DNA of 64,000 nucleotides from Allodiplogaster sudhausi. Taxonomy: Eukaryota > Nematoda > Chromadorea > Rhabditida > Diplogasteridae. The stretch is from the NCBI GenBank assembly GCA_945643635.1, contig CALZFC010000017.1, positions 669,001 through 733,000 on the forward strand. Reading direction: 5' to 3'. Position 1 is the stretch's first letter; each line of letters starts with the position of its first letter. A program made the position numbers and the translations under genes. Below are positions 1-9,689 of the stretch, piece after piece. The notes under the pieces were generated by a model that worked only from the letters and a program-made list of their open reading frames with translations, was not told where the DNA came from and ran no database searches.

Positions 1-248
1 TCTTTCACTCAATTGCTTATTATAGAAAGTCATTTATCTCATTACCACACAACTAATTACAAAAGATTTTTTTTTTACATTTAATGTAGTCAATTCTACT
101 CTAACATGTAATGCAGACATCAATTGCAGATGGCTGGCCAAGGCCTAATTTTGCTTGATAAAAGTTTGTAATAATTTCTAAACTTTTCTTTTTTTGATAT
201 ATATAAAAAATGGAAGAGTTTGCTCTGCTTTCCATTATCAGATGAAAC
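1..248. repeat. Direct repeat, left copy (pairs with 23893-24140)
   Basis: The first 248 bases recur in the same orientation at 23893-24140 with only a few differences, mostly near 200-215. The match stops at the shared bases gatgaaac. The left copy may extend beyond the window edge. The two copies lie outside the arms of the large palindrome, roughly 23.9 kb apart. This could be a segmental duplication footprint or the flanks of an inserted block. Confidence 0.9.
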
Positions 249-1275
249 GAGGCGCAAGACGACTCTTCCTTCACGAGAAGAAGCCGCACTGACGATGTTC
301 TCGAGCAAATTCTTCCTGCGCCTTCTGCCTGTCGACTTCAGCTCCCGGCTGAACGCTATCCGCTGACCCCCAGGCAACAAGAGCATCAACTCCTCCGAGG
401 AAGCGTAGTCATTCGTGAACAGCCTGACTGGCTCGAAGATTCTATTTTCTTGCGCCGGCGTGAATCGCGCGCTCTTCAGGTAATTCAGATCATAATTGCT
501 GAGAGGACGTCTTCCTGCCAGTCGGGCAATCTTCTTCGCTGCATCGCCACCGTGACCACATATTTCACGACTATCGACCGAATATTCCATGACGCATTCG
601 CTTGAAATGACTCCTCCTGTGCTTCGAGAGGCGACATATCGAAATGAGCACCTTTTATAGATGTTGGAGCCGTGCCAGTCCTCATAGGAAAGCAGACTGG
701 TCGGGATCGCTTAAGAGACCTGGCTCCTCGACAGTCAGCGAGACATCATAATTGTTAAGACCAGGGAAATTTATGAACATTGAAACTTCGTAGTTGATGT
801 CACCGTCAAAGAGGGGTGAAGAACTGGTGAAGCTCACGATAGCAAGGCCGTTCGTGAGCACGCGTATCGGCACGAAGAGACGCGTTGCGGTCGCGAATGC
901 GGCTGTCACATAGGTCATATCACAGATCGGCACTGGCACCGGCAGGACGCATGTCGCATGGAGTGCGAGTTGTCGTGATGTCATCGGCGCGAGAGGAGTA
1001 AGAAAGAGTCGACAGCCATAACGGTAGGGATGATGGAACGTCCAAGGGAAGACGGGGTTGGAGAGGGGGTCCTTGAGAAGAAGACGACGGGCGGCGGCCG
1101 GGAATTCCGCATCGATCTCACTGTCAGAGGACTCCTGACAAAGGGAGCTGGGGTAGGATTGGCGCCAGAGAATCGCGTGCTCGGAGACGGCGAGAATCTT
1201 CGGGACGTTGCACACTTCCTCAATGGGGACGTCGCATGGGAAGTAGCCGAGAGGAGACAGGGCACGAAGAGCCAT
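120..1275 (-). pseudogene. Intronless unknown protein gene with one apparent frameshift
   Basis: A minus-strand open frame of 197 codons starts at 1275 (MALRALSPLGYFPCDVPIEE) and stops at 682. A second frame, open from about 700 down to 120, continues the sense: the residues around the switch read PDQSAF then LSYEDWHGSNIYKRCSFRYV. The simplest reading is one protein of roughly 360-385 residues with a single-base frameshift near 690-705. There are no transmembrane segments; a basic patch (STGRRRRK) lies near the C-terminus. I do not recognise the family. The lack of introns is unlike every neighbouring gene. The conserved-looking part ends where the direct repeat begins (about 248), so the true 3' end may have been replaced by repeat sequence. 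A very short intron at the switch is the alternative. Confidence 0.5.
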
Positions 1276-1991
1276 CGATTACTCTGCAAGCATGAACAGA
1301 TACATGAGAAAGATAATATTTATTTTTTTTTAATCTGGCTAAAAATAAATGTTTATGCATATTATTTTGAAAAGTTAGAAATTAAAGGAAGGAGAAACAA
1401 GAAGCGAAAAAAAGAGGTTATGCGGATGAATAACGAAGGCTCTCACTACACATACTGGGTTATATTAGATTCCATTCGAGACTGCGCTAAATGAATATGA
1501 TTGGTTAATAAGGCCCTAATTATGCAAAGAGCGAAGGGGAGGAGAGGCAAAGAAAGGGAAATAGACGTAACCAATGAACGAACAAGAAAAAGTCAATAGT
1601 TGATATTAAAAACAAAAAATTTAATATTCTAGCCACGAAATTAATCTTGAAAAAACTGATGAGTTTGACCTCAGTAAAATTTCAAAGTAATGTTTCGTGA
1701 GTTTCAGGAGGCCCATTGGACTTCCCTTTTATTACGGCTCCCTGAAGGAAACAAAGTATGTTTGAATGAACAGGGAAAATCAAAGTTGGGTTAGGCTATA
1801 TGGCCTGAAGTAAGGGCATTCAAAGTAAATTTACTCCTGAAAATTATGCGATAGAAACTGTCAAAGTTACGATGCTGACTTCTCCAACAGTTTCTCCATC
1901 GCTTTCTGCTGCTGACCACGAGCCCAACTCCCCCTTTCCTCTATATTCCTATTTCATTCGCAATGTCTCTCTCGTTCTCGCTCTCCAACTC

Positions 1992-3394
1992 ATATGACGC
2001 GATTTGCTAGAGAATCGAAATGGCCGGGGACCCGGCCAAAATTGACCAGCTTGGATTTTCTTCAAAAGTTCCTTATTAGGGTTTTCTGATATGAGGAACC
2101 GATTGGAAGTGGTCTAATGATCGGAAAATGCCGTTTTCGTTTGCTATGAGGGCTTGAAATATGGAGCGCGACGCGCAGAGGGGTGAGTTGGATGCACGTC
2201 TGGGGTCATTGCGTCGCACTTTGTGGAGATATATAAACGAAAATTTACACCTCAATAGCCAATATATTGCTCTAAACAATAAAAAAAGAAAAATTTGAAA
2301 ATTTCCAACTTTATAGTATTTATAGACGTTGAAGTTTGAGAGAGCGTAGACAACTTATTTCTCATTTTACCAGAACCAAACCTACACAGTTGTATAGAGC
2401 ATGAAAATAGCTTTCGAATGCACTATATGATTTAGAAAAATTAGGAAGTCTCTGATGTTTTCTGCTCGATTATTCCGGTGCGGCAGTACAAATCAGAACG
2501 TCCGCTTATTAAAAAAAGGTGCTTAAAAATCTTTTCACACGTCCAAACATAAACTAGAAGAAAGAGCGTGAAATTTGCTATACGTTGTCCTCTTTCATTA
2601 GAATTCAAAGTCAGACATTTTTTTTTGTTATAAGTCAAAAGAATAAGGCATCTGCATGTAACAATTATGCAAGAAAAGGCGCCGAAAAAAATTGGAATAT
2701 TCTAATTCGAATAACCTAAAAAAATTAATTATTGGGAGGAATGTTAGTGTCACTACCGCCCTTAATTTTATGGCTGATAACAAAATATCGTAGATTTGAA
2801 ACTTTATTGAAAGGATTTCAGCTTGTAGCAAATTTCACGCTCTTTCTTATGGTGTATGTTTGGACTTGCGGAGATGATATTGAATGGCAGATTAGCACTG
2901 CCGCAACGGAATAATCGAGCAGGAAAGATCAAAGACTTCCTAATTTTTCTAAGTCATATAGTGCTTTCCAAAGCTATTTTCATGCTCTATACAACTGTGT
3001 AGGATTAGTTCTGGTAAAATGAGAAATAAGTTGTCTACGCTCTCTCAAACTTCAACGTCTATAAATACATCAGAGTTGGAAATTTTCAAATTTTTATTTT
3101 TTTATTGTTTAAAGCAATATCTTGGCTATTTAGTTGTAAATTTTCGTTTATGTATATTCTCAAAGTGCGACGCAATGACCCTAGAAGTGCATCCAACCAG
3201 CGCGGCGAGCTCCATATTTCAAGCCATCATAGCAAACGAAAACGGCATTTTTCGATCCTTAGACCACTTCCAATCGATTCCTCATAGCAGAAAACCCCTA
3301 TAAAGAACTTTTGAAGAAAATCCAAGCTGGTCGATTTTGGCCGGGTCCCCGGACACTTAGCTTCATTTTGATTCTCTCGCAAATCGCGTCATAT
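1992..3394. mobile_element. Foldback DNA element with about 0.6 kb inverted ends, left copy
   Basis: The element begins atatgacgcgatttgc and ends with the reverse complement gcaaatcgcgtcatat. Both ends continue inward as long inverted repeats: roughly 1992-2640 mirrors 2730-3394, including the palindromic gggtccccgg-type motif and the shared gaagaaaatccaagctgg stretch. The unique centre is very small, so no transposase fits. Short open frames in the two halves (2076-2279 minus, 3105-3287 plus) are the same repeat read from each end and are not genes. Related ends occur at 20973-22383, 13679-14009, about 52868-52935 and 61436-61490. Confidence 0.85.
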
Positions 3395-3476
3395 CTACCT
3401 TTCTTTCTCGCAATACATCTTTATCTCTCTCTCATTCTGTTATCTCTCTCCTACGAAAATGGCCTGAAGTTTCCAG

Positions 3477-3675
3477 ATGACAGAGCCTACTCGCCACGAG
3501 GACCCCGTAGCACAGGCCTTCACGCGCATTCTTGCAGGTTTGTCGTTCACTTTCTCTCTTCGCTCCCTAGTAAGAGGTTTCTACTACTTAGTATATATAT
3601 ATATATATAAATATATAAAACAAAACAAAATTGATAGGCTCAAAATCTCACCCATCGTCCGGTCTCCCGTCTCCC

Positions 3676-3720
<45 letters not shown>

Positions 3721-6125
3721 GCCCTGTCCCCCCTATATCATTTTACTGCGTAAAAGAAGAGATTCTTTGTTTATTTTTATAACTTTTTTCAGGCTGATTC
3801 CGTTCGACTTTTCCCATTCGGAATACGCAGCGAAGCCCCTGGTTAACCACTATATATGCGAGCGTGCTCTATTAGGTCGCATCTTATATAAATTGTTTAA
3901 ATTTAAAAAAAACCTTGCAGAATCGAAATAAAAAATTATTTATTTACAAAATGATTTGATTCCTATATACTGTCTATGTTTGTTTCGGTAACCTTTGTTG
4001 ACTAACCATTAGTTTATCTTTCTTTCTTGCTCTCTCTCCCCTCACTCACTGTCTCTCTCTTCGCTCTCTCTCTCTCTCTGTCTCTCCTTCTTTTTTCTCT
4101 CACGATTCTTCTCTTTTTCTTACTTATTTTCGTCTCTTTTTATTAGTTGGCTTCATTTGAATTCCTTTCAAGGCTGTGCTGGCTCGCCCAAGATTCCAAA
4201 AGAGGACCTCGACTCTCTGCGCGATTTTCATCAAACATTATTAGTACGACTCATTTTTTTTTCTTTGAAAGCTCTGCGCCAAATCCATAGGGAAGATGTC
4301 GAATAAATATAAAATGCCCTTACAGGAGGAACACGAATTCCTTGAACAAGCAACGCACCATGATGAATTCTACTTCTTCCTCAACTTTGAAGGAAAAACA
4401 CTCATTAAAATAAAGGCCAACTTTCGAGGAGAGTATGTTTTAGCAAATAAATCTTTTTTGCAGATATTTTTTATTTTATAATAGTTTAGTATTATTTTTT
4501 TTCTTTGTTTGTTGGAAATGTGAATGATTTTGCCGATTCCAATCTAAGAGTTGCCGAATTTGGTCTACCGCACGGATTCTCGGTGATCTACAACAGTGCA
4601 GTGACGACAATCAAAATGTTGAGCAGGGTAATTGTTTATTTTGGGAAAGGCGATTGAACAAAATAAATGTTTTAGGAGATGTTGTTGCTCCTTTACTTAT
4701 TTGATACTGTTTTGAATGATATTCTTTAGTTTATTATAGAGTATTCAAATAAGAAAGGTGGTGAAGCATAAAACAAAAAAATGTCTTGAAATATTTGTAA
4801 ATTTTATCTTCCCGCGAAGGCTACGTGGCCGTTAATCTATCGTCGAGTGCTGTAACACCACGTTTTTGCACGGACACCAATCACAAATTCATTCAAAATT
4901 TGCACTTTCAAGTGTCTTATACTTAAATATGGAACTTTTTGTGCTTTTTCATTTGCCTTTTCTTTTCCTCATGCCCGAGACTATTCGAAAAAAGCTAAGA
5001 TGTTTCATAAATCGGCAATGACTTTTCGCTGATCGCCCTCCTTTAAATTGAAATTTGATTTTTTTTTTAATTTATAAATTTTTAATAAATGGTTCGATAT
5101 TTGGAATGTTTTTTTGATTTAATTTGTTTAAAGGAATTTACGTACCGGTTCCGCTGCGTACTGCCGATTGTCGGGTCGGCTTCTCGTCTTAATGAGAGTA
5201 ATTGTTTTTTTTTCTAAATTAATTTTTATAATTATAAGATTGCAAAAAATATATTTAAAAATAAACAATAACTGTTAGCTGTTTATTTGGTTATCACGAC
5301 TGGCGAAAAGATATAAAAGCGTATTAAAGTTATAAATATTGTGAAAATCTTTTTATTTAGCTGTACAAATGAAATGACATCACAAACAATGGAAATCAAA
5401 TATATGTATGTGATAAACATGTATGTGATATTCACTGAATTGATAAGTAATTTTTTTAAAGGGAAGCCGCGTGGAAATGTTCCGTGTGGCTGTGCCCTCG
5501 CTCGCGTGGAGGTCCTTCGGCAAGGTTTTGATGAATTTTTCCTTTCTCAATGCAAATATGGCGAATTTTAAATGAAAATTTGGAATATTAGTTTAAATAT
5601 TAAAATACGTATCCGTCGATAAAATAACTTGTTCCTTTATCTTCCAATATATTTGCATTTCTTTTACGGATACTGTAGAAAACATCAATGTCTATTTATG
5701 TCCTCAAAGCCAAGCAACTTGGGCCAAATGGTGGGAAAACTCTCTGCCCCTCCTGCCCAATTAGCTGCCAATTTCACCAGGTATTGAGATAGTGAGACGT
5801 CAGATAAAAGCTAGACAATCAAAGAACTTACGAGAAGCTAGAAGTAGATGCTCTTGAACTCAAATGAAATAGTTTTGTCTCTTAGAAACAAGATTCTACA
5901 TGCTAGGAAATACATGTCTTAACATATAATTCGCAAGGTATACTGCACTGTTTCGTCGACTTCTTTCCTTAACTAGTGAATTAATTTTCAACAAAAAAAG
6001 AACCTCTAATCAGGTTCTGAGTCTCCTGAAGCCGGATGCCCTCGCGGCCGTCCATACGAGGTTCGGCTTTGGCGTTCCCGGGGTCAATGTCGCTGAGGCA
6101 ACGAGCCGAATCAAGGACTTTCTCT
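3477..6125 (+). CDS. Multi-exon gene of unknown function, left-arm copy
   Basis: I propose several coding exons on the plus strand. Exon 3477-3537 encodes MTEPTRHEDPVAQAFTRILA. Exon 3793-3841 can be read in frame as RLIPFDFSHSEYAAKPL. Later candidates are 4173-4250 (PKIPKEDLDSLRDFHQTLL), 4296-4430 (QEEHEFLEQATHHDEFYFFL), 4525-4629 (VNDFADSNLRVAEFGLPHG), about 4815-4920, 5145-5200, 5705-5782 and 6015-6110. The right-arm copy has an extra exon (20437-20525) that joins 3477-3537 in phase; here it has been lost with about 272 bp beside a CT microsatellite. In exon one the arms differ by two synonymous changes and one amino-acid change. Residues VNHYICERALLGRI after the third exon faintly recall a serpin, but later exons do not, so I assign no family. 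Exon connections are uncertain. Confidence 0.45.
3672..3719. repeat. (CT)n microsatellite at a deletion junction
   Basis: A pure CT run follows tcccgtctcccgt. In the right arm the matching place holds a longer interrupted GA tract plus an exon (20375-20650). The left arm therefore appears to have lost about 272 bp within or beside this simple repeat. Confidence 0.8.
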
Positions 6126-7501
6126 ATCTAAGTTTTACGATGAGACGAACTGATCCATGCTTAAAAACTGATATGTTAATTCTTCGCCGGAGACCTCCTT
6201 TACTCAAATTATTTAGTGATAGTGTCACATGGAAAATCTTTATAAGCGAATTTAAATCTTCATAACAGAATGACATTCAGGATTGAAGCGAGGGACAGAA
6301 GAGCAGCAAACATATTGTTTACCATTAGCTAACTTTACTATCCACGGTGACATTTGGCGAATATATCTTGGGTGCGCGTAAAACTGCGCATGTCTAATTT
6401 GGTTGGCAACCTGCAACTAAAGTGCTTCCTCGTTTGGACTAGTACAAATGTCCTAAGACAATAAATAGGACAATCTTTTATATATATACATATAAAAACA
6501 TACATATGTGTCGGGAGCACAGAAAATGTCAAGGAGGAGAGATCGCGGGAAAAATGTGAATGTTAACATGTTGTTAAAATGTACTAAATATGCTCTCAGA
6601 AGTCGGCAATCATTGTTCTCTCTGGCACACAACTAAGCATGTTCCCTTTCTGCAATTTCGCACTTTGGGTCATGGTCGGCGATGGAATTTTTCTGAAGGG
6701 TCTCGGCTTTTGTCATCGAGAAGGCGTTCGACGACACGACAGTGACGTCAATATTGCCTCTAAGAAGGAGCCGCATCCAGCCGAGCACGACATTTCTGAA
6801 CATATTAATTGGCATATTTTGGTTTTTATCAATTTTAACCAACTATATTTTAATAATGGAGACTCCTCCCTAAACCCTCTAATTTTTTTCATGTGGCAAA
6901 CTGCGCTGGACAGAGATGATTTTGCTAAAGTGAATCATTTTTGGACATGATTTAAATGTCGGCTACCGCGTGTGCGCTTGCATTTGTATCTGAAAAAAAT
7001 TTCACCCTCCTTTTTCTCTCTTCAACGCACACAATTTCCATGCACTCTCGCGTACCTGTCCCTGATTGGCAATTAGAGAAGTTGAGATATGTATATAATA
7101 GAAAAAATTGAGAAAAAGTGGGGAAATTTTTTTTCTGATCTGCACGTAGATTTGACGAAGTTATTTATTATTGACGTCACTCAGAGAAGACCGGTTGGCA
7201 AATTGCCACGATGTGACAAAAAAAACGCTAACTTGTAGTCTTTGACAATGATGATAACGACGAGACCGTCAAAGGCTGGGTACATGTGAAAGAGCATCGA
7301 GATGGGACCAGGCGGAATGTTGATCTGTAGCATTAACAATTAGAGTATATAGTTTTTTTTAACAATAAGGTTTTCATCCTTCTTGGCTCAAAACCTTAAT
7401 GTTCAGGCTGGGTGAGGCTATTCCGAATAGCTGGGGCAAGTAGATGAATAACACAGGCGCGGCGAGCTTAATGGAGACGATAAAAAGCCTATTACATTCG
7501 C
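5598..7501. other. Left-arm-only segment (1904 bp absent from right arm)
   Basis: Bases 5597 and 7502 are adjacent in the right arm (junction at 18506/18507), so this stretch is missing there. It contains the last three exons of the minus-strand Str-like receptor (6633-7466), two candidate exons of the plus-strand unknown gene, and a segment at 6240-6480 that is repeated at 24890-25135. Because it carries real receptor exons, loss from the right arm is more likely than insertion here. Confidence 0.85.
6240..6480. repeat. Dispersed repeat shared with 24890-25135
   Basis: Sequences such as ctgcaactaaagtgcttcct and aactagtacaaatgtcctaa (or near matches) occur in the same order here and at 24890-25135, in the same orientation. 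Identity is lower than between the palindrome arms. It is likely an older duplication that also carried the receptor at 26308. Confidence 0.75.
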
Positions 7502-9054
7502 GCGCAGTTTTCCGATAAAAAGGCGATAGAAAGTGAAATTTGAGAGCGGATCGGAGTTTTCATCTTCAGATGGTGCAAAGCGCTTGTTTACAACAAGTAC
7601 AAAGACGTATGCCGACCTGTAGAACAAGGGTCAGGAAAATCTGGTAGTGCAGATTCGCCATGCTTGCGCCACCGCACTGCTTGCGCACCTGTAAGCGCCA
7701 AGGTGAAAGTGAAGCGACAATACATGGAAAGGAAATGTGCCTTCCTTCTTGATTTCGCTCAGGATGTAGTATGAGCAGACAAAAACGGCAGCGAATTGGC
7801 AGCTCGACGTGCCGATAAGCCACGTCAGCGCAATGACGGCCGTCGGAGTCTTGAAACCCTGAACCATACACTTCGCCTCATGTTCAGCGGCTCCTTTGAA
7901 CAAACTATGTATATTAAGGAAATCTACTGGAATGTCTTAACTTTAGCTCGGTTTTAGGAAGATAAAATAATTCTTAAATGAAATTTCTAGAGGGCACACC
8001 TCGTTGAATGTCATTTCGCTGTGGTCGAACCACGGAAAGTGGGGCTGGAAGACTTCACGTCTAAGGAAGTCCACCATGTAAGGTGGCGCGTCTCTTTTTA
8101 TGAGGAAGACACAGATCGACCATGCAAAGACGTAGAGGCTCAAGAAAATGAAGAGAGTGGAGTAGCGCTCGAAGTGCCTACGCCACTGGGGTCTGCAAGG
8201 GTCATTGGGGTTGCTTTTTTCAGTGCTGAGACAAAAGAAGAACTATACAAATTCCTGGAGCGTGAAAACATTTCGAGCCGTACTTGCAGAGAATGACGTA
8301 GCGATACATGAAGCAGTAGAGAAGCACTTGAACGGTAACATTATGTGTAGCGCAATAGATCGCGGAGCCGTATCTTTAATTTTCGCCTCATTTCCGTGTG
8401 TCGATTTAGAAATATCTTTTTATATCTTTTGTGTTAGTCGCAAAAGTAAAGAAGAATATAGATTTTCCATTGTCATATGGAACAGAAAAAAAGAAGATCG
8501 ATATGACCTACTTGAAGAATACGGGCCCGCTTATGAATAGGAAAAAATTGCCTTCAGCGATAAAGCCGACCTTAATATAGCGTTTTCATGCTTAGTTAGC
8601 ATAATTCAAGTCCAAGAGTAAATTTACAGATATGGCGGCCTCGCTTACGGGCCGGAAGAGCAGACAAATCATGGTGAAGAAGAGGTCGTGCGTCGCGAAT
8701 GAAATGATGTAATACTTGTAGACGCCCATGGAAGAGCTGCTATACTTGCACGCGAGCAAGATGACCATCAGGTTACTTAGCAGTGCGACAGCTAAATAAT
8801 TTTGTTGACATTTTTTTTTCTTGCTAAACAAAATAGTAATAAGCATGCTTCTAAAATGAAATAGAATCTTATATTGTGTATTGCCGTATATTTTGCGAAA
8901 CAATGCTAATTTTATTTATAAAAAAGCTAAATGAAAATTTACATAAAACTTTTTTTTTGTAGAGTCGCATGTAAAACTGAAAAGAAAGCCTCTTACTAAT
9001 GCATGTCCACTCTACTGAGTGAATGACGAGAAGAGCGTCTTCCGAAATGTCCAT
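6633..9054 (-). pseudogene. Str-like 7TM chemoreceptor, left copy 1, disabled
   Basis: Ten exons match the intact paralogue at 26308-28652: 8997-9054, 8649-8791, 8508-8570, 8284-8412, 8000-8192, 7745-7858, 7617-7688, 7395-7466, 7233-7324 and 6633-6795. The first exon encodes MDISEDALLVIHSVEWTCI. TM2 carries SSSMGVYKYYIISFATHDLF and the TM7 exon carries a FHMYPAFDGLVVIII motif, as in nematode Str-class receptors. Four lesions are visible: exon 3 ends in an in-frame TAG, the intron 3 acceptor lacks AG, exon 4 has one extra A (attaaagatacgg against attgagatacgg), and the exon 6 donor is GA instead of GT. The right arm shares all four, so they predate the inverted duplication or were homogenised later. 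A non-standard splice pattern could rescue some of them. Confidence 0.8.
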
Positions 9055-9149
9055 ACGTCTATAATTCAAGCCTACGTTAATTATTTTTTCGGTGATTGTT
9101 CACCAAAGATAGAGTAAACGAAGACATTCAAAGTTCTACACGCATTATT

Positions 9150-9340
9150 AAAGATGCATCGTTTGGATACTGAAAACGGGAGTAGAGTTTGATGCCATGA
9201 CTCAAAGAAATATTTTCTGTACGAAAACATTCGTACATTGGCTCCATTATCTTCATGCTATTTTCCATTCAGTGTAACTTGATGACTGAAAACCGTGTAA
9301 AAGCACTGATATGTAATGTAGACAATAACATTGTATGAAG
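9150..9340 (-). promoter_or_regulatory. Conserved block upstream of Str-like receptor genes
   Basis: The block upstream of the receptor start contains, read on the minus strand, aatagcatgaagataatgga followed by the phrase atcaaactctactcccg and a terminal acacgcattattaaag-like string. Variants occur upstream of the second receptor (11970-12160), the right-arm copy (16668-16860), the intact copy (26030-26230) and a gene-less remnant (29110-29350). Conservation outside coding sequence suggests promoter function, but shared recent ancestry is a sufficient explanation. Confidence 0.5.
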
Positions 9341-9357
9341 CTCACGCGAACCAGGAA

Positions 9358-9394
9358 ATGATGAGGATCTCTGGCCACCAGAGATCCTCATCAT
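9358..9394. repeat. Perfect 17-bp hairpin, left copy
   Basis: The stem atgatgaggatctctgg is followed by cca and then its exact reverse complement. It lies upstream of receptor copy 1. The same hairpin is at 16614-16650 in the right arm. There is no poly-T run or transcript context to make it a terminator. Confidence 0.85.
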
Positions 9395-9689
9395 TCATCG
9401 GACAATGAGTTCATTTTCTCTCTCCTTATTGTCTACAAACATATAACTTTTCATGCATAGTGCATATTGTCGGTAACTAAATGCATGACGAAAATTTTAT
9501 TTTGTTTCAATTTTTAACGACAAACAAATCTGCACTCTCATATGGCCTGTAACAAAAAACTTGAGTACGTTAGACCTTACAATTAGGGCCGTTAGACTAT
9601 ACAATAGTGCTGTCTGGCATAACTTACAGTGTCCACTTTCGGCCATTTCGCCCTTTCGCTCATTGTCAGCGATCGAATCTTTCCGACGG

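Noticed and set aside
3477..3900. Naming the palindrome-arm gene a serpin
   Set aside because: Only a short stretch (FDFSHSEY, VNHYI) is suggestive; later exons show neither serpin core motifs nor a hinge region.
8021..8540. Plus-strand open frames at 8021-8540 and their mirror at 17468-17987
   Set aside because: They are antisense shadows of receptor exons 3-5 and cross intron sequence.
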